From Clostridiales bacterium (lineage in GTDB: Bacteria; Bacillota; Clostridia; Oscillospirales; Oscillospiraceae): a stretch of 38,578 bases of DNA. The notes under the pieces were generated by a model. The model was not told where the DNA came from and ran no database searches. It saw nothing but the letters and a program-made list of their open reading frames with translations. The stretch lies in assembly GCA_021200895.1 (NCBI GenBank), contig JAJQFX010000294.1, positions 1-38,578 on the forward strand. Reading direction: 5' to 3'. The translations under genes and the position numbers were made by a program. Of this stretch, positions 29,285 to 37,464 are shown in pieces (position 1 is the stretch's first letter; each line of letters opens with the position of its first letter).

Positions 29285-30089
29285 TTAATAATTATCAAGC
29301 ATACTAATCCAACTCCACAGTTCAGCATTTTTAGCCGCATCCCGTGCTTCTTTTGCTGCCTTCAATGCTTCACTCTGCATCTCGGTCTGTTGCCTGAGCA
29401 TATTCATTTGCTGCCATGCCAAGTCGAGTTGCCTCTGTTGAGCCATCTGTGCATCGCGCCTTTGTTGTTCAGCCAGCATATACATTTCCTGCTGATGCTT
29501 TTCCGTGTGATAAACGTTGATAGCCTCCGACAACGTTTGCGCCCGGCCATTAAACAAATAATTCATCAGCAGTTCCGGAATATGACCCCCTCTATAATCA
29601 GGAGCAATCACCTGCATGAGCAAAAGGTCATCCCGTTGCTTGGCCAATTCCTGTCCCTTCCCATTCAGGGACATCAGTTCATTAAACGTCTCTTCACTTT
29701 TGCGATTGACTTCCTCCAGTCTTGCGTCCTCTTCTGCCTTTTTTCTTCTCATCCTCTTCCTCACGCTTTGGCGCATCATCAAGCCATCTTTGATATTCCC
29801 GTTTTCTGCGTGAAGATAAAGCCGCCAGTCCTTTCGGCGGTTCCATTTGAGGCATAGTGAACTCTTTTCTTCTTTTTTGTAATTTCAAGGATTCCATCTG
29901 ATTGGATAAACTTTGGGCTTTTTTGGGAAGTTCTTCAATTTCACGCTGAAGCCTGGTCAGTTCATAAAAATAAGCGATTAGTTCCGCTTTTGTCATTTCT
30001 CTGCCATTATATACAACAGATATTGTCTGAAATCCTACGCCAAATCCTTTCTCCTCTAACTTCTGCGCCTGTAATGTCCGATCCGGCAT
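29285..30089 (-). CDS. Unrecognised coiled-coil protein, probably one gene with a frameshift
   Basis: Two overlapping frames read as one protein if one base is removed from an A6 tract (coding strand; 29739-29744): EDEKKK then AEEDARLEEVNRKSEETF. The combined product is about 267 residues, starts MPDRTLQAQKLEEKGFGVGF, and is dominated by Gln/Glu/Lys/Arg heptad-like helices (REIEELPKKAQSLSNQMESL; ... QQRRDAQMAQQRQLDLAWQQ). No membrane helix. ATG at 30089 follows AAAGGGGGA by about 9 bases. Alternatively two coupled genes, 29694-30089 and 29285-29782. Codon use and composition are AT-rich like the next gene. No function assigned. Confidence 0.55.
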
Positions 30090-30212
30090 ACTGGTAAATC
30101 CCCCTTTCCCGTATCGCATGCATCCAAAAAGTGTACATTTTGGACAGAGCCGCTTTGCATAGCACGTTCTAAAAAGCGGCAAAAATATATTCGAGAAACG
30201 GTTAATTTGCGG

Positions 30213-30241
30213 TTGACATTTGTAATAATCTACGATATAAT
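30213..30241 (+). promoter_or_regulatory. Perfect consensus promoter with no obvious gene
   Basis: TTGACA (30213-30218), 17 bases, TATAAT (30236-30241). It points right, away from the coiled-coil gene and into the antisense of the helix-turn-helix remnant; the next plus-strand gene starts 585 bases later. Confidence 0.7.
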
Positions 30242-30303
30242 TATTTTGTCAGTCAAAGGTAGACGATTCACAAAAATGTACACATTCCTGCAACTTTTCA
30301 CAC

Positions 30304-30444
30304 CTACTGCGCCCCGGTGCGCCCATAAACCGCCGCCCGATACCGGAAGGTAGACAGGGGCATCCCGCACTCCGCAGCCGCCGCCCGCCCGGTAATTTTA
30401 CCAGCCTTCCACCGCTGATAGACGGAGGGGAAGTTCTCCGGCAT
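30304..30444 (-). pseudogene. Helix-turn-helix remnant (recombinase C-terminal-like)
   Basis: A 46-residue frame reads MPENFPSVYQRWKAGKITGR, an Ala-rich helix, and CGMPLSTFRYRA. It resembles the short helix-turn-helix found at the C-terminus of clostridial site-specific recombinases and in orphan proteins (f..vY..Wk.GkITa..A...lgms.sTFyrr). No good ribosome site precedes it. Probably a leftover of a mobile element; a tiny intact regulator is possible. GC content is high, unlike the patch to its left. Confidence 0.4.
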
Positions 30445-30825
30445 CGGCCCCAGGCGGCCAATCCCCGCCCCCACTGAGAGGGGGGAAACCGCCGTTATCC
30501 ATCGAAACGGCGGCGGGAACATCCGAAGCAAAGCAAAGTTAGCATATTTATGCCACAATTCACAAAAAGTTTACGCCGCAACCTGTATGATTTTCACCTC
30601 TGTTTTCGGAACTTTTGCCGGAGAAACGGAGGATTTTCTTTATTTTTCCACTCATTTTTCAATTTTTACAGGAATAATCCCTTCCACCTGCGGCAAGGAT
30701 AAAAAACTTGCAATTTTGCAGAAAATCGTTATACTAAACATAAGTGGCATGATATGGGAGGCTTTCAAATGCTGCACACCACCATCCTTTTTCTGCCGAA
30801 CCTCCGGCGCAGGGGTTGAACCGCC
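30445..30825. other. Gene-free stretch
   Basis: Apart from the promoter at 30708-30735 nothing convincing is seen. A plus-strand frame (30587-30841) has no ribosome site and covers that promoter. Confidence 0.5.
30708..30735 (+). promoter_or_regulatory. Promoter for the DUF5685-dnaJ pair
   Basis: TTGCAA (30708-30713), 16 bases, TATACT (30730-30735), 90 bases before the ATG. Confidence 0.55.
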
Positions 30826-31683
30826 ATGTTCGGATACCTGATTGCAGATAAGTCCCGGCTGGACGACGTGCAGACCGCCCGCTACCGGGAGTGCTACTGC
30901 GGCCTGTGCCGGGCGCTGAAACAGCGGCACGGCCAGGTCAGTCGCCTGTGTCTGACCTATGACATGACCTTTCTGGTGATGCTGCTGGACTCCCTTTATG
31001 AGCCGGAAATCGAAGCGGACAAAAACCGCTGCATGGTTCATCCGGCCCACCCTCAGCTTTGGCGAACCAGCCGCTGGACGGAGTACTGCGCCGACCTGAA
31101 CGTGGTGCTGGCCTACTTCAACTGCCTAGACGACTGGGAGGATGACCGGGAGCTGTCCAAACTCACCTACGCCGGGGCGCTGCACAGCGCCTACTGCCGG
31201 GTGAAGGAGCAGCGGCCGGACAGCTGCGCGGCCATCGAGCAGGCGCTGTACCGCCTCTCCGGGCTGGAGGAGATTCACAGCCCAGATTTGGACGGGGCCA
31301 GCCGCTGCTTCGGCAGCCTGATGGGCAGCCTGTTCGCCGTGGGCGACCCCTTCTGGCACGAGACCCTGTACACGGTGGGGGACTATCTGGGCCGTTTCAT
31401 CTATGTGATGGACGCCGTCCTGGACGAGGATGCCGACCGGCGCTTCGGACGCTACAATCCTGTGACGGCCTTCCGGGCCGAGTATGGCCACCTGGACGAC
31501 GGGCAGACGCTGACGCTACTGATTGGCAGCTGCGTCTCCGCCTACGAAACGCTGCCCCTGGTGCAGGACAAGGATTTGCTGGACAATGTCCTCTATCACG
31601 GCGTATGGGCAAAGTGGGCGGCTGCAAAACAGAAAGAAACCAACGGGAAGGCCCGTCAGGAGGAATCACACGATGATCGATGA
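30826..31683 (+). CDS. DUF5685 family protein
   Basis: The 285-residue protein begins MFGYLIADKSRLDDVQTARY and has RECYCGLCRALKQRHGQVSR, LTYDMTFLVMLLDSLYEPE, NRCMVHP and, near the end, YLGRFIYVMDAVLDEDADR. The three conserved Cys (CYCGLC and CMVHP) and this layout match the clostridial DUF5685 family; function unknown, and all-helical. It overlaps the DnaJ-domain gene by 11 bases, an arrangement that suggests the two work together. Confidence 0.85.
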   Translation: MFGYLIADKSRLDDVQTARYRECYCGLCRALKQRHGQVSRLCLTYDMTFLVMLLDSLYEPEIEADKNRCMVHPAHPQLWRTSRWTEYCADLNVVLAYFNCLDDWEDDRELSKLTYAGALHSAYCRVKEQRPDSCAAIEQALYRLSGLEEIHSPDLDGASRCFGSLMGSLFAVGDPFWHETLYTVGDYLGRFIYVMDAVLDEDADRRFGRYNPVTAFRAEYGHLDDGQTLTLLIGSCVSAYETLPLVQDKDLLDNVLYHGVWAKWAAAKQKETNGKARQEESHDDR

Positions 31684-32392
31684 TCCTTATAAGGTGCTTG
31701 GCGTCTCGCGGGACGCATCGCAGGAAGAGATCAAAAAGGCATACCGAAAGCTGGCCAAGCAGTATCACCCTGACCTGCATCCCAACGACCCGGAAGCGGC
31801 CAAGAAGATGAATGAGATCAACGCCGCCTATGACCAGATTCAAAACCCGGAGAAGTACCAGCAGGCCAATCCCTATTCCTCTGCCCGGCAGTCAAACCCC
31901 TATGGCAGCGCCTACGGGAACCCCTACGGCAGCTATGGCTACGCCCAGCGGGAGCAGCGCCAGCAGGGTACCTATGACACCAGCCGCGACAGCAGCGAGC
32001 TTCAGGCGGCGGCCCACTTCGTCCAGGCGGGCGAGTATGAGGACGCGGTCAACGTGCTGAACCGGGTGCCTTCGTCGGAGCGGAACGCCCGGTGGTATTA
32101 CCTCAGCGGCCTGGCCCATGCCGGTATGGGCAACAAAATCCTCGGCCTGCAGCATATGCAGACCGCTGTGGAGATGGACCCCGGAAACGCCGAGTATCAG
32201 CAGGCGCTGCAACATATGCAGCGCAGCGGCGCCTTCTATCAGCAGAGCGGCGGCACCAACTTCCATTACTGCGCCAGCGGCGGGCCGTACAGCTTCTGTA
32301 TGTACCTTTGCCTGATTCAGGCGGTTTGCTCCTGCTGCTGCGGCGGCAGTGGGTATGGATACGGCTCCTATGGGGGATTCTATAAGCCCTGA
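31673..32392 (+). CDS. DnaJ-domain protein with TPR-like and Cys/Gly-rich C-terminus
   Basis: The 239-residue protein has a full J domain at the N-terminus (DPYKVLGVSRDASQEEIKKA, HPD at 32-34), a Pro/Ser/Tyr/Gly linker (NPYGSAYGNPYGSYGYA), a TPR-like part (AAAHFVQAGEYEDAVNVLNR, GLAHAGMGNKILGLQHMQTA), and a hydrophobic Cys-rich end (YLCLIQAVCSCCCGGSGYGY). It is not a canonical DnaJ (no zinc-finger or substrate domain). It probably recruits DnaK to a specific client or to the membrane. AGGAGG is 9 bases upstream of the ATG. Confidence 0.88.
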   Translation: MIDDPYKVLGVSRDASQEEIKKAYRKLAKQYHPDLHPNDPEAAKKMNEINAAYDQIQNPEKYQQANPYSSARQSNPYGSAYGNPYGSYGYAQREQRQQGTYDTSRDSSELQAAAHFVQAGEYEDAVNVLNRVPSSERNARWYYLSGLAHAGMGNKILGLQHMQTAVEMDPGNAEYQQALQHMQRSGAFYQQSGGTNFHYCASGGPYSFCMYLCLIQAVCSCCCGGSGYGYGSYGGFYKP

Positions 32393-32434
32393 ACCTGCCG
32401 GTCAAAAAAAGTCGAAAAACCTCCCGCCGCCCCC

Positions 32435-32464
32435 TTGACAGGGGGGGCGGCATACTGTTATACT
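32435..32464 (+). promoter_or_regulatory. Promoter of the YtrA-ABC operon
   Basis: TTGACA (32435-32440), 18 bases, TATACT (32459-32464). The -35 region lies in a GC hairpin (gccgccccc/gggggcggc) that follows the dnaJ-like gene. Confidence 0.7.
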
Positions 32465-32471
32465 AACTGTA

Positions 32472-32502
32472 TGAACTGTTCTAGGAGTGTTAGCACAGTT
32501 CA
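32472..32502 (+). promoter_or_regulatory. Probable operator for the GntR/YtrA regulator
   Basis: Inverted repeat TGAACTGT (32472-32479) and ACAGTTCA (32495-32502), 15 bases apart, directly downstream of the -10 box and ahead of the regulator gene. Placement fits autorepression. Confidence 0.6.
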
Positions 32503-32538
32503 CACAAACCAAACATAGGGCAGAAAGGAAGCGATGGC

Positions 32539-32925
32539 GTGTTACCACTGGAGTTAGACTACAAGAGCCGCATCCCGGTCAGTGAGCAGCTGGTGGCGGG
32601 CGTTGTGCGTCTGGTGGCCTGTGGCGTCCTGTCGCCGGGTGAGCAGCTCCCGTCCGTCCGCAACATGGCGCAGCAGCTGGGCATCAACCCCAACACGGTG
32701 CAAAAGGCTTACCGGGCGCTGGAGCAGGTGGGGGCTATCTACAGCCTGCCGGGGAAGGGCTCCTTCGTCAGCGAGGGGGACGAGGCCAGAGAGCTGCAAA
32801 AGCGGCAGGCTCTGGACGCGCTGGACGGCGCGCTGCGTGCCGCGCTGGACGCCGGCGTAACCCTGGAGGATCTGGACGCGCATTGCCGCGGCTGGCTGCA
32901 AAAGATGGGAGGTTTACTGGTATGA
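32539..32925 (+). CDS. GntR-family regulator, YtrA type
   Basis: The 128-residue protein has the GntR winged helix (DYKSRIPVSEQLVAGVVRLV, GEQLPSVRNMAQQLGINPNT, VQKAYRALEQVGAIYSLPGK) and the short (about 50-residue) helical C-terminus of the YtrA subfamily instead of a ligand-binding domain. YtrA regulators repress their own ABC-transporter operons and respond to cell-wall-active compounds. GTG start at 32539, 8 bases after AAGGAAG. The stop overlaps the ATPase ATG (ATGA). Confidence 0.92.
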   Translation: MLPLELDYKSRIPVSEQLVAGVVRLVACGVLSPGEQLPSVRNMAQQLGINPNTVQKAYRALEQVGAIYSLPGKGSFVSEGDEARELQKRQALDALDGALRAALDAGVTLEDLDAHCRGWLQKMGGLLV

Positions 32926-33833
32926 TTATGGTGGAATCCTTCACCAAGAAATTTGGTGCCCTGCACGCGCTGGACCGCATCCACCTTCAGGTGGCGGAAG
33001 GCTCCATCTTTGGGCTCATCGGCTCCAACGGCGCGGGGAAGTCTACCCTGCTGCGGGCCATCAGCGGCGTCTATAAGCCGGATGGCGGCGCTATCCTGGT
33101 GGACGGCGAGAGCCCTTACGAGAACGCGGAGGTGAAGCAGCGCATTTGCTTCGTTTCTGACTACCCCTACTATTCCAGCCAGGACACCCTGGAGCGCCTG
33201 GCCCGGTTTTACCGGCGCTTTTACCGGAACTGGAATGAGGCGGAGTTTCAGCGTCTGACCGAGCTGTTCCCCCTGGAGCGGAAGCAGCGTATTCAGAGTA
33301 TGTCCAAGGGGATGCAGCGGCAGGCGGCGCTGATTTGCGCCCTGTCCACCTGCCCGGACTACCTGCTGCTGGACGAGGTGTTCGACGGGCTGGACCCGGT
33401 GATGCGCCAGCTGCTGAAGCGGGTCATCTCCGACCATGTGGCGGAGCGGAACATGACGGTGCTGATTGCCTCCCACAACCTGCGGGAGTTGGAGGACTTC
33501 TGCGACCATGTGGGCCTGCTGCACAAGGGCGGCGTCCTCATCGAGGAGGAACTGGAATCCCTGCGTCTGGGCATCCAGAAGGTGCAGGCGGTGTTCCAGC
33601 CGCCCCTGGAAGACGAGGCGCTGAACGACCTGCGGCAGACGCTGGACATCGTCAAGCTAGAGCGTCATGGCTCCCTGATTTCCTTCGTGGCCCGCAGCAG
33701 CGAGCAGCGGGTGACGGAGCGTCTGGAGCAGCTGCACCCCGTGTTCTGCGAGAGCCTGCCCCTGTCCCTTGAGGAAGTATTTATCAGTGAAATGGAGGCC
33801 GCCGGTTATGATATTGACAAAATCTTATCCTAA
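32922..33833 (+). CDS. ABC transporter ATP-binding protein (YtrB-like)
   Basis: The 303-residue protein has Walker A GSNGAGKST (34-42), signature MSKGMQRQAAL, Walker B YLLLDEVFDGLD and the H-loop ASHNLRELEDF, followed by a C-terminal extension of about 90 residues typical of YtrB/BcrA-type exporters. Coupled to the regulator (4-base overlap) and to the permease (26-base overlap). Confidence 0.92.
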   Translation: MIMVESFTKKFGALHALDRIHLQVAEGSIFGLIGSNGAGKSTLLRAISGVYKPDGGAILVDGESPYENAEVKQRICFVSDYPYYSSQDTLERLARFYRRFYRNWNEAEFQRLTELFPLERKQRIQSMSKGMQRQAALICALSTCPDYLLLDEVFDGLDPVMRQLLKRVISDHVAERNMTVLIASHNLRELEDFCDHVGLLHKGGVLIEEELESLRLGIQKVQAVFQPPLEDEALNDLRQTLDIVKLERHGSLISFVARSSEQRVTERLEQLHPVFCESLPLSLEEVFISEMEAAGYDIDKILS

Positions 33834-35890
33834 GCAGCGCAGCGCCATCGGTACAGCCTTTTGCTGGCACTGGAGGAAGAATCGCCTGCTCCTGGTCCTG
33901 TACACGCTGCTGCTGATGATGGCGCTGCCCGGGTGCTTTCTCCTGAACCTGCTGTACAATATGGACTTCTATCTCCAGTCCAACGCTGACACGGAGACGA
34001 TTTTCGCGGTGAAGGAGGTCTATCTGGCCCAGGACATGACGGAGTGCCTGAACAGCAGCTTCGTCTGGCTGGTCATTCCTATTGCGGCGGTCTTTGCCTT
34101 CCTGCTGGCCCATTCCAGCTTCTCCTACCTGCACTCCCGCCGGGCCACCGACCTGTACGCCGCCCTGCCCATCCGCAGGATGCCTATGCTGCTGGGGGGG
34201 GGGCATCCTGGCCAACCTGCTCCAGCTGTTCCTGCCGCTGGCGGCGGCTATGGCGCTGGTGGAGGCCATCGGCCGGGGCTATGGCGACCTGGTGTACCCC
34301 TTCTCCGGCGTTGTGGTGTGGGAGGCTTTTGGGCTGATGGCGCTGGGGCTGACCGCCTCCTACCTGCTGTTCCTGTTCGTCATTGTTATCAGCGGCACAC
34401 TGCTGGACGCGGTGTTCTCCTTCGCGGTGCTGTCCGTCAGCTGGCCGCTGCTGTGGCTGTTTACCGACATCATCTGTGAACAGACGCTGCCCGGCTACGT
34501 CACCGATTTGAACACGCTGCTCTGCTTCGCCCTGGTGCCGGTCATCGGCACGATGCTGCCATTCTTTGACTTTACCAGCGCCTACTGCTTCCCCAACGGC
34601 TTCACCGCTACCGCCGCCCCTGCGGTGGACACCTCCGCCCTGCCCTATACTCCCGGCCTGTGCTGGCTGGCGTGGTGGCTGTTCTTTGTCGTGGTGCTGC
34701 TGGCGGCGCTGGCGGTGGTGTTCCGGGTCAGGAAGAGCGAGTGCGCCGAGAGCACCCATACCTTCCCCCTTCCCAGAGGGTTCTTCCGCATGATTTGCTC
34801 CGCCGTAGGCGGGCTGGCCCTGGCGTATCTGTGCAGCGCCATCCTGCCCAGCAACGAGGTGTTCCTGGTGGCAGGTCTGCTGGGCACCTTCCTGGCCCAC
34901 CTGTTCTCCCAGGCCATCTGGGGCAGAGGGCTGCGGGGCTTTGTAAAAACCCTGCCCGCCTACCTGCTGCTGGTGGTCATCATGGGCACCGCAGGCTGGA
35001 TGGTGGTGAACGACGTACCCGGCTATGTCACCTATCTGCCCGATGCGGACGAGGTGGCATCGGTGGAGATCAGCGGTGACGCCCTCTCCTCCGGGCAGAA
35101 CTCCCTGGCCTACTACCTCAGCGACTGCGACAACTATATCTCGGCCGTTGTAAACGATGGGGAGTCGGAGTCCTACTGCTATATTTCCCCCACCCTCCGG
35201 TCTGCGGAGAGCATCGCCGCAGCCCAGGCGGTTCACAGCGCCATCCTGGAGGGGCTGAGCGGGCCATACCTGCCCTTCTCCGAGGAGGAGAGCGACAACC
35301 TGTATCTGGTCATCTCCTACACGCTGAAGGATGGCTCTGTTGTGGAGCGGGACTATTGGGATGTCTCCGCGTCGGATATGCTGACCGCGCTGGCGGGCAA
35401 TTTGCTGAATCTGGAGGAGTATCAGCAGGCCTCCCTGCTGAACGAGTATGAGGCCAGCGACATCACCAGCATCGACTATTGCAGATATATGGTCGATTAC
35501 GATTTCGACGAGGAGGCCGACTGGACCTCGGAGGATGAGTATCACTACGATGTGGCTCTGACCGCGGAGCAGCAGGAGCTGCTGTGGAGCACCTTCCTGG
35601 CGGAACTGAACAGCGAGGACTTCAGCTACAGCCCCCTGGACGAATCCAGTGACCTGGACGGGGACGGCTACGAGGAGGAGTGCTATATCAACATGGCCGA
35701 CATCCAGCGGGAGGACTTCGCCCCGGAACTGCTGAACCTGCTGGAGCAGGAGATGGGCGAGGCCGCCGATTTGGTGACCTCCGTCAACGGCAGAAGCTAC
35801 TGGGTGCCGACCTGCTGCACGAAGACCCGCCAGCTGCTGCAGGAGTACGCCAGCAGCGCTGACGCGGAAGCGGAAACGGAAACCGACTGA
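33808..35890 (+). CDS. ABC transporter permease, frameshifted
   Basis: Starts MILTKSYPKQRSAIGTAFCW. The first part holds helix LLLVLYTLLLMMALPGCFLL and a second helix, up to RRATDLYAALPIRRMPMLL; the rest, in another frame, continues ILANLLQLFLPLAAAMALVE with several more helices, then a large acidic external domain (about residues 400-690). The break is a run of ten G at 34194-34203; nine would join LLGGG to ILAN and give a 693-residue protein. The domain order (helices, big extracytoplasmic part at the C-terminus) fits a YtrC/D-like or BceB-like permease. Ends just before a terminator. Confidence 0.8.
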
Positions 35891-35901
35891 CCAAGTTCAG
35901 A

Positions 35902-35936
35902 ACACGCCTCGGCCGCAGGGCCGGGGCGTGTTTTTT
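35902..35936 (+). terminator. Terminator of the YtrA-ABC operon
   Basis: Thirteen-base arms (35902-35914, 35919-35931, one T-G) with a 4-base loop, then six T. Confidence 0.9.
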
Positions 35937-35957
35937 GGGCGGGTTTGCCCGGTTCCC

Positions 35958-35986
35958 TTGCGCTGCCGCCGATTTTGGGGTATCCT
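35958..35986 (+). promoter_or_regulatory. Putative promoter of the SDR gene
   Basis: TTGCGC (35958-35963), 17 bases, TATCCT (35981-35986). Weak match. Confidence 0.4.
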
Positions 35987-36022
35987 ATAGGGGAAGTGAC
36001 CATACAACAAGGAGGCTATCCC

Positions 36023-36793
36023 ATGAACATTGGCATTGTCACCGGCGCGTCCAGCGGCCTGGGGCGGACATTCGTCCGCCAACTCAGCGGGCAGGAGGCG
36101 CTGGATGAGATTTGGGTCATCGCCCGCCGGGAGGAACGGCTGCACGCGCTGGAGGCCCAGGTGGAGACGCCGCTGCGCTGCATCCCCCTGGATTTGACGG
36201 AGCGGACGTCCTTCCAGGCGCTGGAGACGCTACTGAAGGCGGAGCAGCCCGATGTGCGCGTCCTTATCAACGCGGCGGGCTTCGGCAAAATCGGGGCCTG
36301 GAAGGATATTTCCATGGCCGACTGCGACGGCATGATCGACCTGAATTGCCGGGCCGCCGTGGACATGACCCAGCTCGTCCTGCCCTATATGGGCAAGGGG
36401 AGCCGGGTGCTGGAAATTTGCTCCACCGCAGCCTTCCAGCCCTTCCCCTACCTGGGGGTGTACGCCGCCTCCAAAGCCTTCCTTTACCGCTACAGCCGGG
36501 CCCTGCGGGCGGAGCTGCGGGGGACGGGGGTCAGCGTGACGGCGGTGTGCCCCTACTGGGTGAAGGATACGGAGTTCATCTCCAAGGCGCAAAAGACCCA
36601 AAACAGCGGCTATATCCGCCACTTCCCCCTGGCCTCCAGCGAGGAGAACGTGGTGCGCCACGCGCTGGCCGACGCAAAGCTGGGGCTTGCGGTGTCCACG
36701 CCGGGGCCGGTCTGCACCGTTCACCGGGTAGCGGCGAAGTTCCTGCCCAGTGAGCTGATGATGGGCGTCTGGGCGTTGCTCAGAAGAATATAA
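36023..36793 (+). CDS. Short-chain dehydrogenase/reductase
   Basis: The 256-residue protein has the Rossmann motif TGASSGLG (7-14), LINAAGFG (81-88), catalytic Ser134 (EICSTAAF) and Tyr147/Lys151 (VYAASK), so a classical SDR using NAD(P)H. C-terminal part (FISKAQKTQNSGYIRHFPLA) resembles SDRs of the DltE/YohB-type group; substrate unknown. AAGGAGG lies 7 bases before the ATG. Single-gene unit, followed by a hairpin. Confidence 0.9.
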   Translation: MNIGIVTGASSGLGRTFVRQLSGQEALDEIWVIARREERLHALEAQVETPLRCIPLDLTERTSFQALETLLKAEQPDVRVLINAAGFGKIGAWKDISMADCDGMIDLNCRAAVDMTQLVLPYMGKGSRVLEICSTAAFQPFPYLGVYAASKAFLYRYSRALRAELRGTGVSVTAVCPYWVKDTEFISKAQKTQNSGYIRHFPLASSEENVVRHALADAKLGLAVSTPGPVCTVHRVAAKFLPSELMMGVWALLRRI

Positions 36794-36794
36794 A

Positions 36795-36826
36795 ACAAGG
36801 CCGACGGTGCAAGCCGTCGGCCTTGT
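36795..36826 (+). terminator. Stem-loop after the SDR gene
   Basis: Thirteen-base perfect arms (36795-36807, 36814-36826), loop of 6. No T-run follows, so a weak terminator or transcript end protector. Confidence 0.55.
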
Positions 36827-36971
36827 CCTGCATGATAGCAATCATCAAAATAACCAGGGAACCTCTTTTTATCCGGGAGAGAGGAGGCGTATCATTTTAA
36901 CACATACATCTGCGGCAAGAATCCCGCCATCCACAAAACCAGGCAGGCCAGAAAACGAGCCGGAAAAGGGG

Positions 36972-37001
36972 TGGACAAACAGGCGGGAAAGATGGTACAA
37001 T
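36972..37001 (+). promoter_or_regulatory. Promoter of ruvX
   Basis: TGGACA (36972-36977), 18 bases, TACAAT (36996-37001), 24 bases before the ATG. Confidence 0.6.
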
Positions 37002-37024
37002 GCAAAGCGATAGGATGTGAGACT

Positions 37025-37447
37025 ATGCGCGTTATGGCAATCGACTATGGGGACGCCCATACCGGCGTGGCCATCTCTGACCCCTTTGGTATGCTGGCGG
37101 GCTGGACGACTACCATTGACTCCTGGCGGCAGGAGGTGGTGCTGGCCCGGCTCCTGGACATCATCCGGGAGCATGAGGTGGACGAGTTGGTGCTTGGCCT
37201 GCCCAAAAATATGAACGACACCAGCGGCCCCCGGGTGGAAAAGAGCCGTCAGCTGGCCGTCCTGCTGGAGGAGGCCACCGGCATGGAGGTACATCTGTGG
37301 GATGAGCGGCTGACCACGGTGGACGCCCACCGTATCCTGTCCGAAAACGGGCGGCGGGGCAGGCAGCGGAAGGAGAAGGTGGACGCGGTGGCCGCCTCCC
37401 TGATTCTGGAAGGGTACCTGGGCTATCGCCGCACGCAAAACAGTTAA
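37025..37447 (+). CDS. ruvX: Holliday junction resolvase-like protein RuvX (YqgF)
   Basis: The 140-residue protein has the RNase H-fold acidic residues expected: Asp7 in MAIDYGDAHTGVA, Glu94 in WDERLTT and Asp120 in KVDAVAASLILEGYL; also VLGLPKNMNDTSGPR. YqgF proteins take part in 16S rRNA maturation and possibly recombination. ATG at 37025 chosen because the protein then aligns with the family start; the ribosome site (AGGATGTGAG) is modest. DUF1292 follows after 17 bases, the conserved neighbourhood. Confidence 0.94.
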   Translation: MRVMAIDYGDAHTGVAISDPFGMLAGWTTTIDSWRQEVVLARLLDIIREHEVDELVLGLPKNMNDTSGPRVEKSRQLAVLLEEATGMEVHLWDERLTTVDAHRILSENGRRGRQRKEKVDAVAASLILEGYLGYRRTQNS

Positions 37448-37464
37448 AAGGAGAGGGAAACGCA

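Noticed and set aside
29694..29782. Programmed ribosomal frameshift at the A6 tract of the coiled-coil gene
   Set aside because: The needed shift is +1, not the -1 expected at A-rich slippery sites, there is no clear stimulatory structure, and five similar +1 lesions elsewhere point to sequence error.
30587..30841. Plus-strand frame of 84 codons before the DUF5685 gene
   Set aside because: No ribosome site, overlaps the promoter at 30708-30735 and the start of the real gene, no familiar motif.
36855..36870. ggaacctct at 36859 as another end of the MITE-like element
   Set aside because: Similarity stops after nine bases and no matching inverted end or target duplication is nearby.
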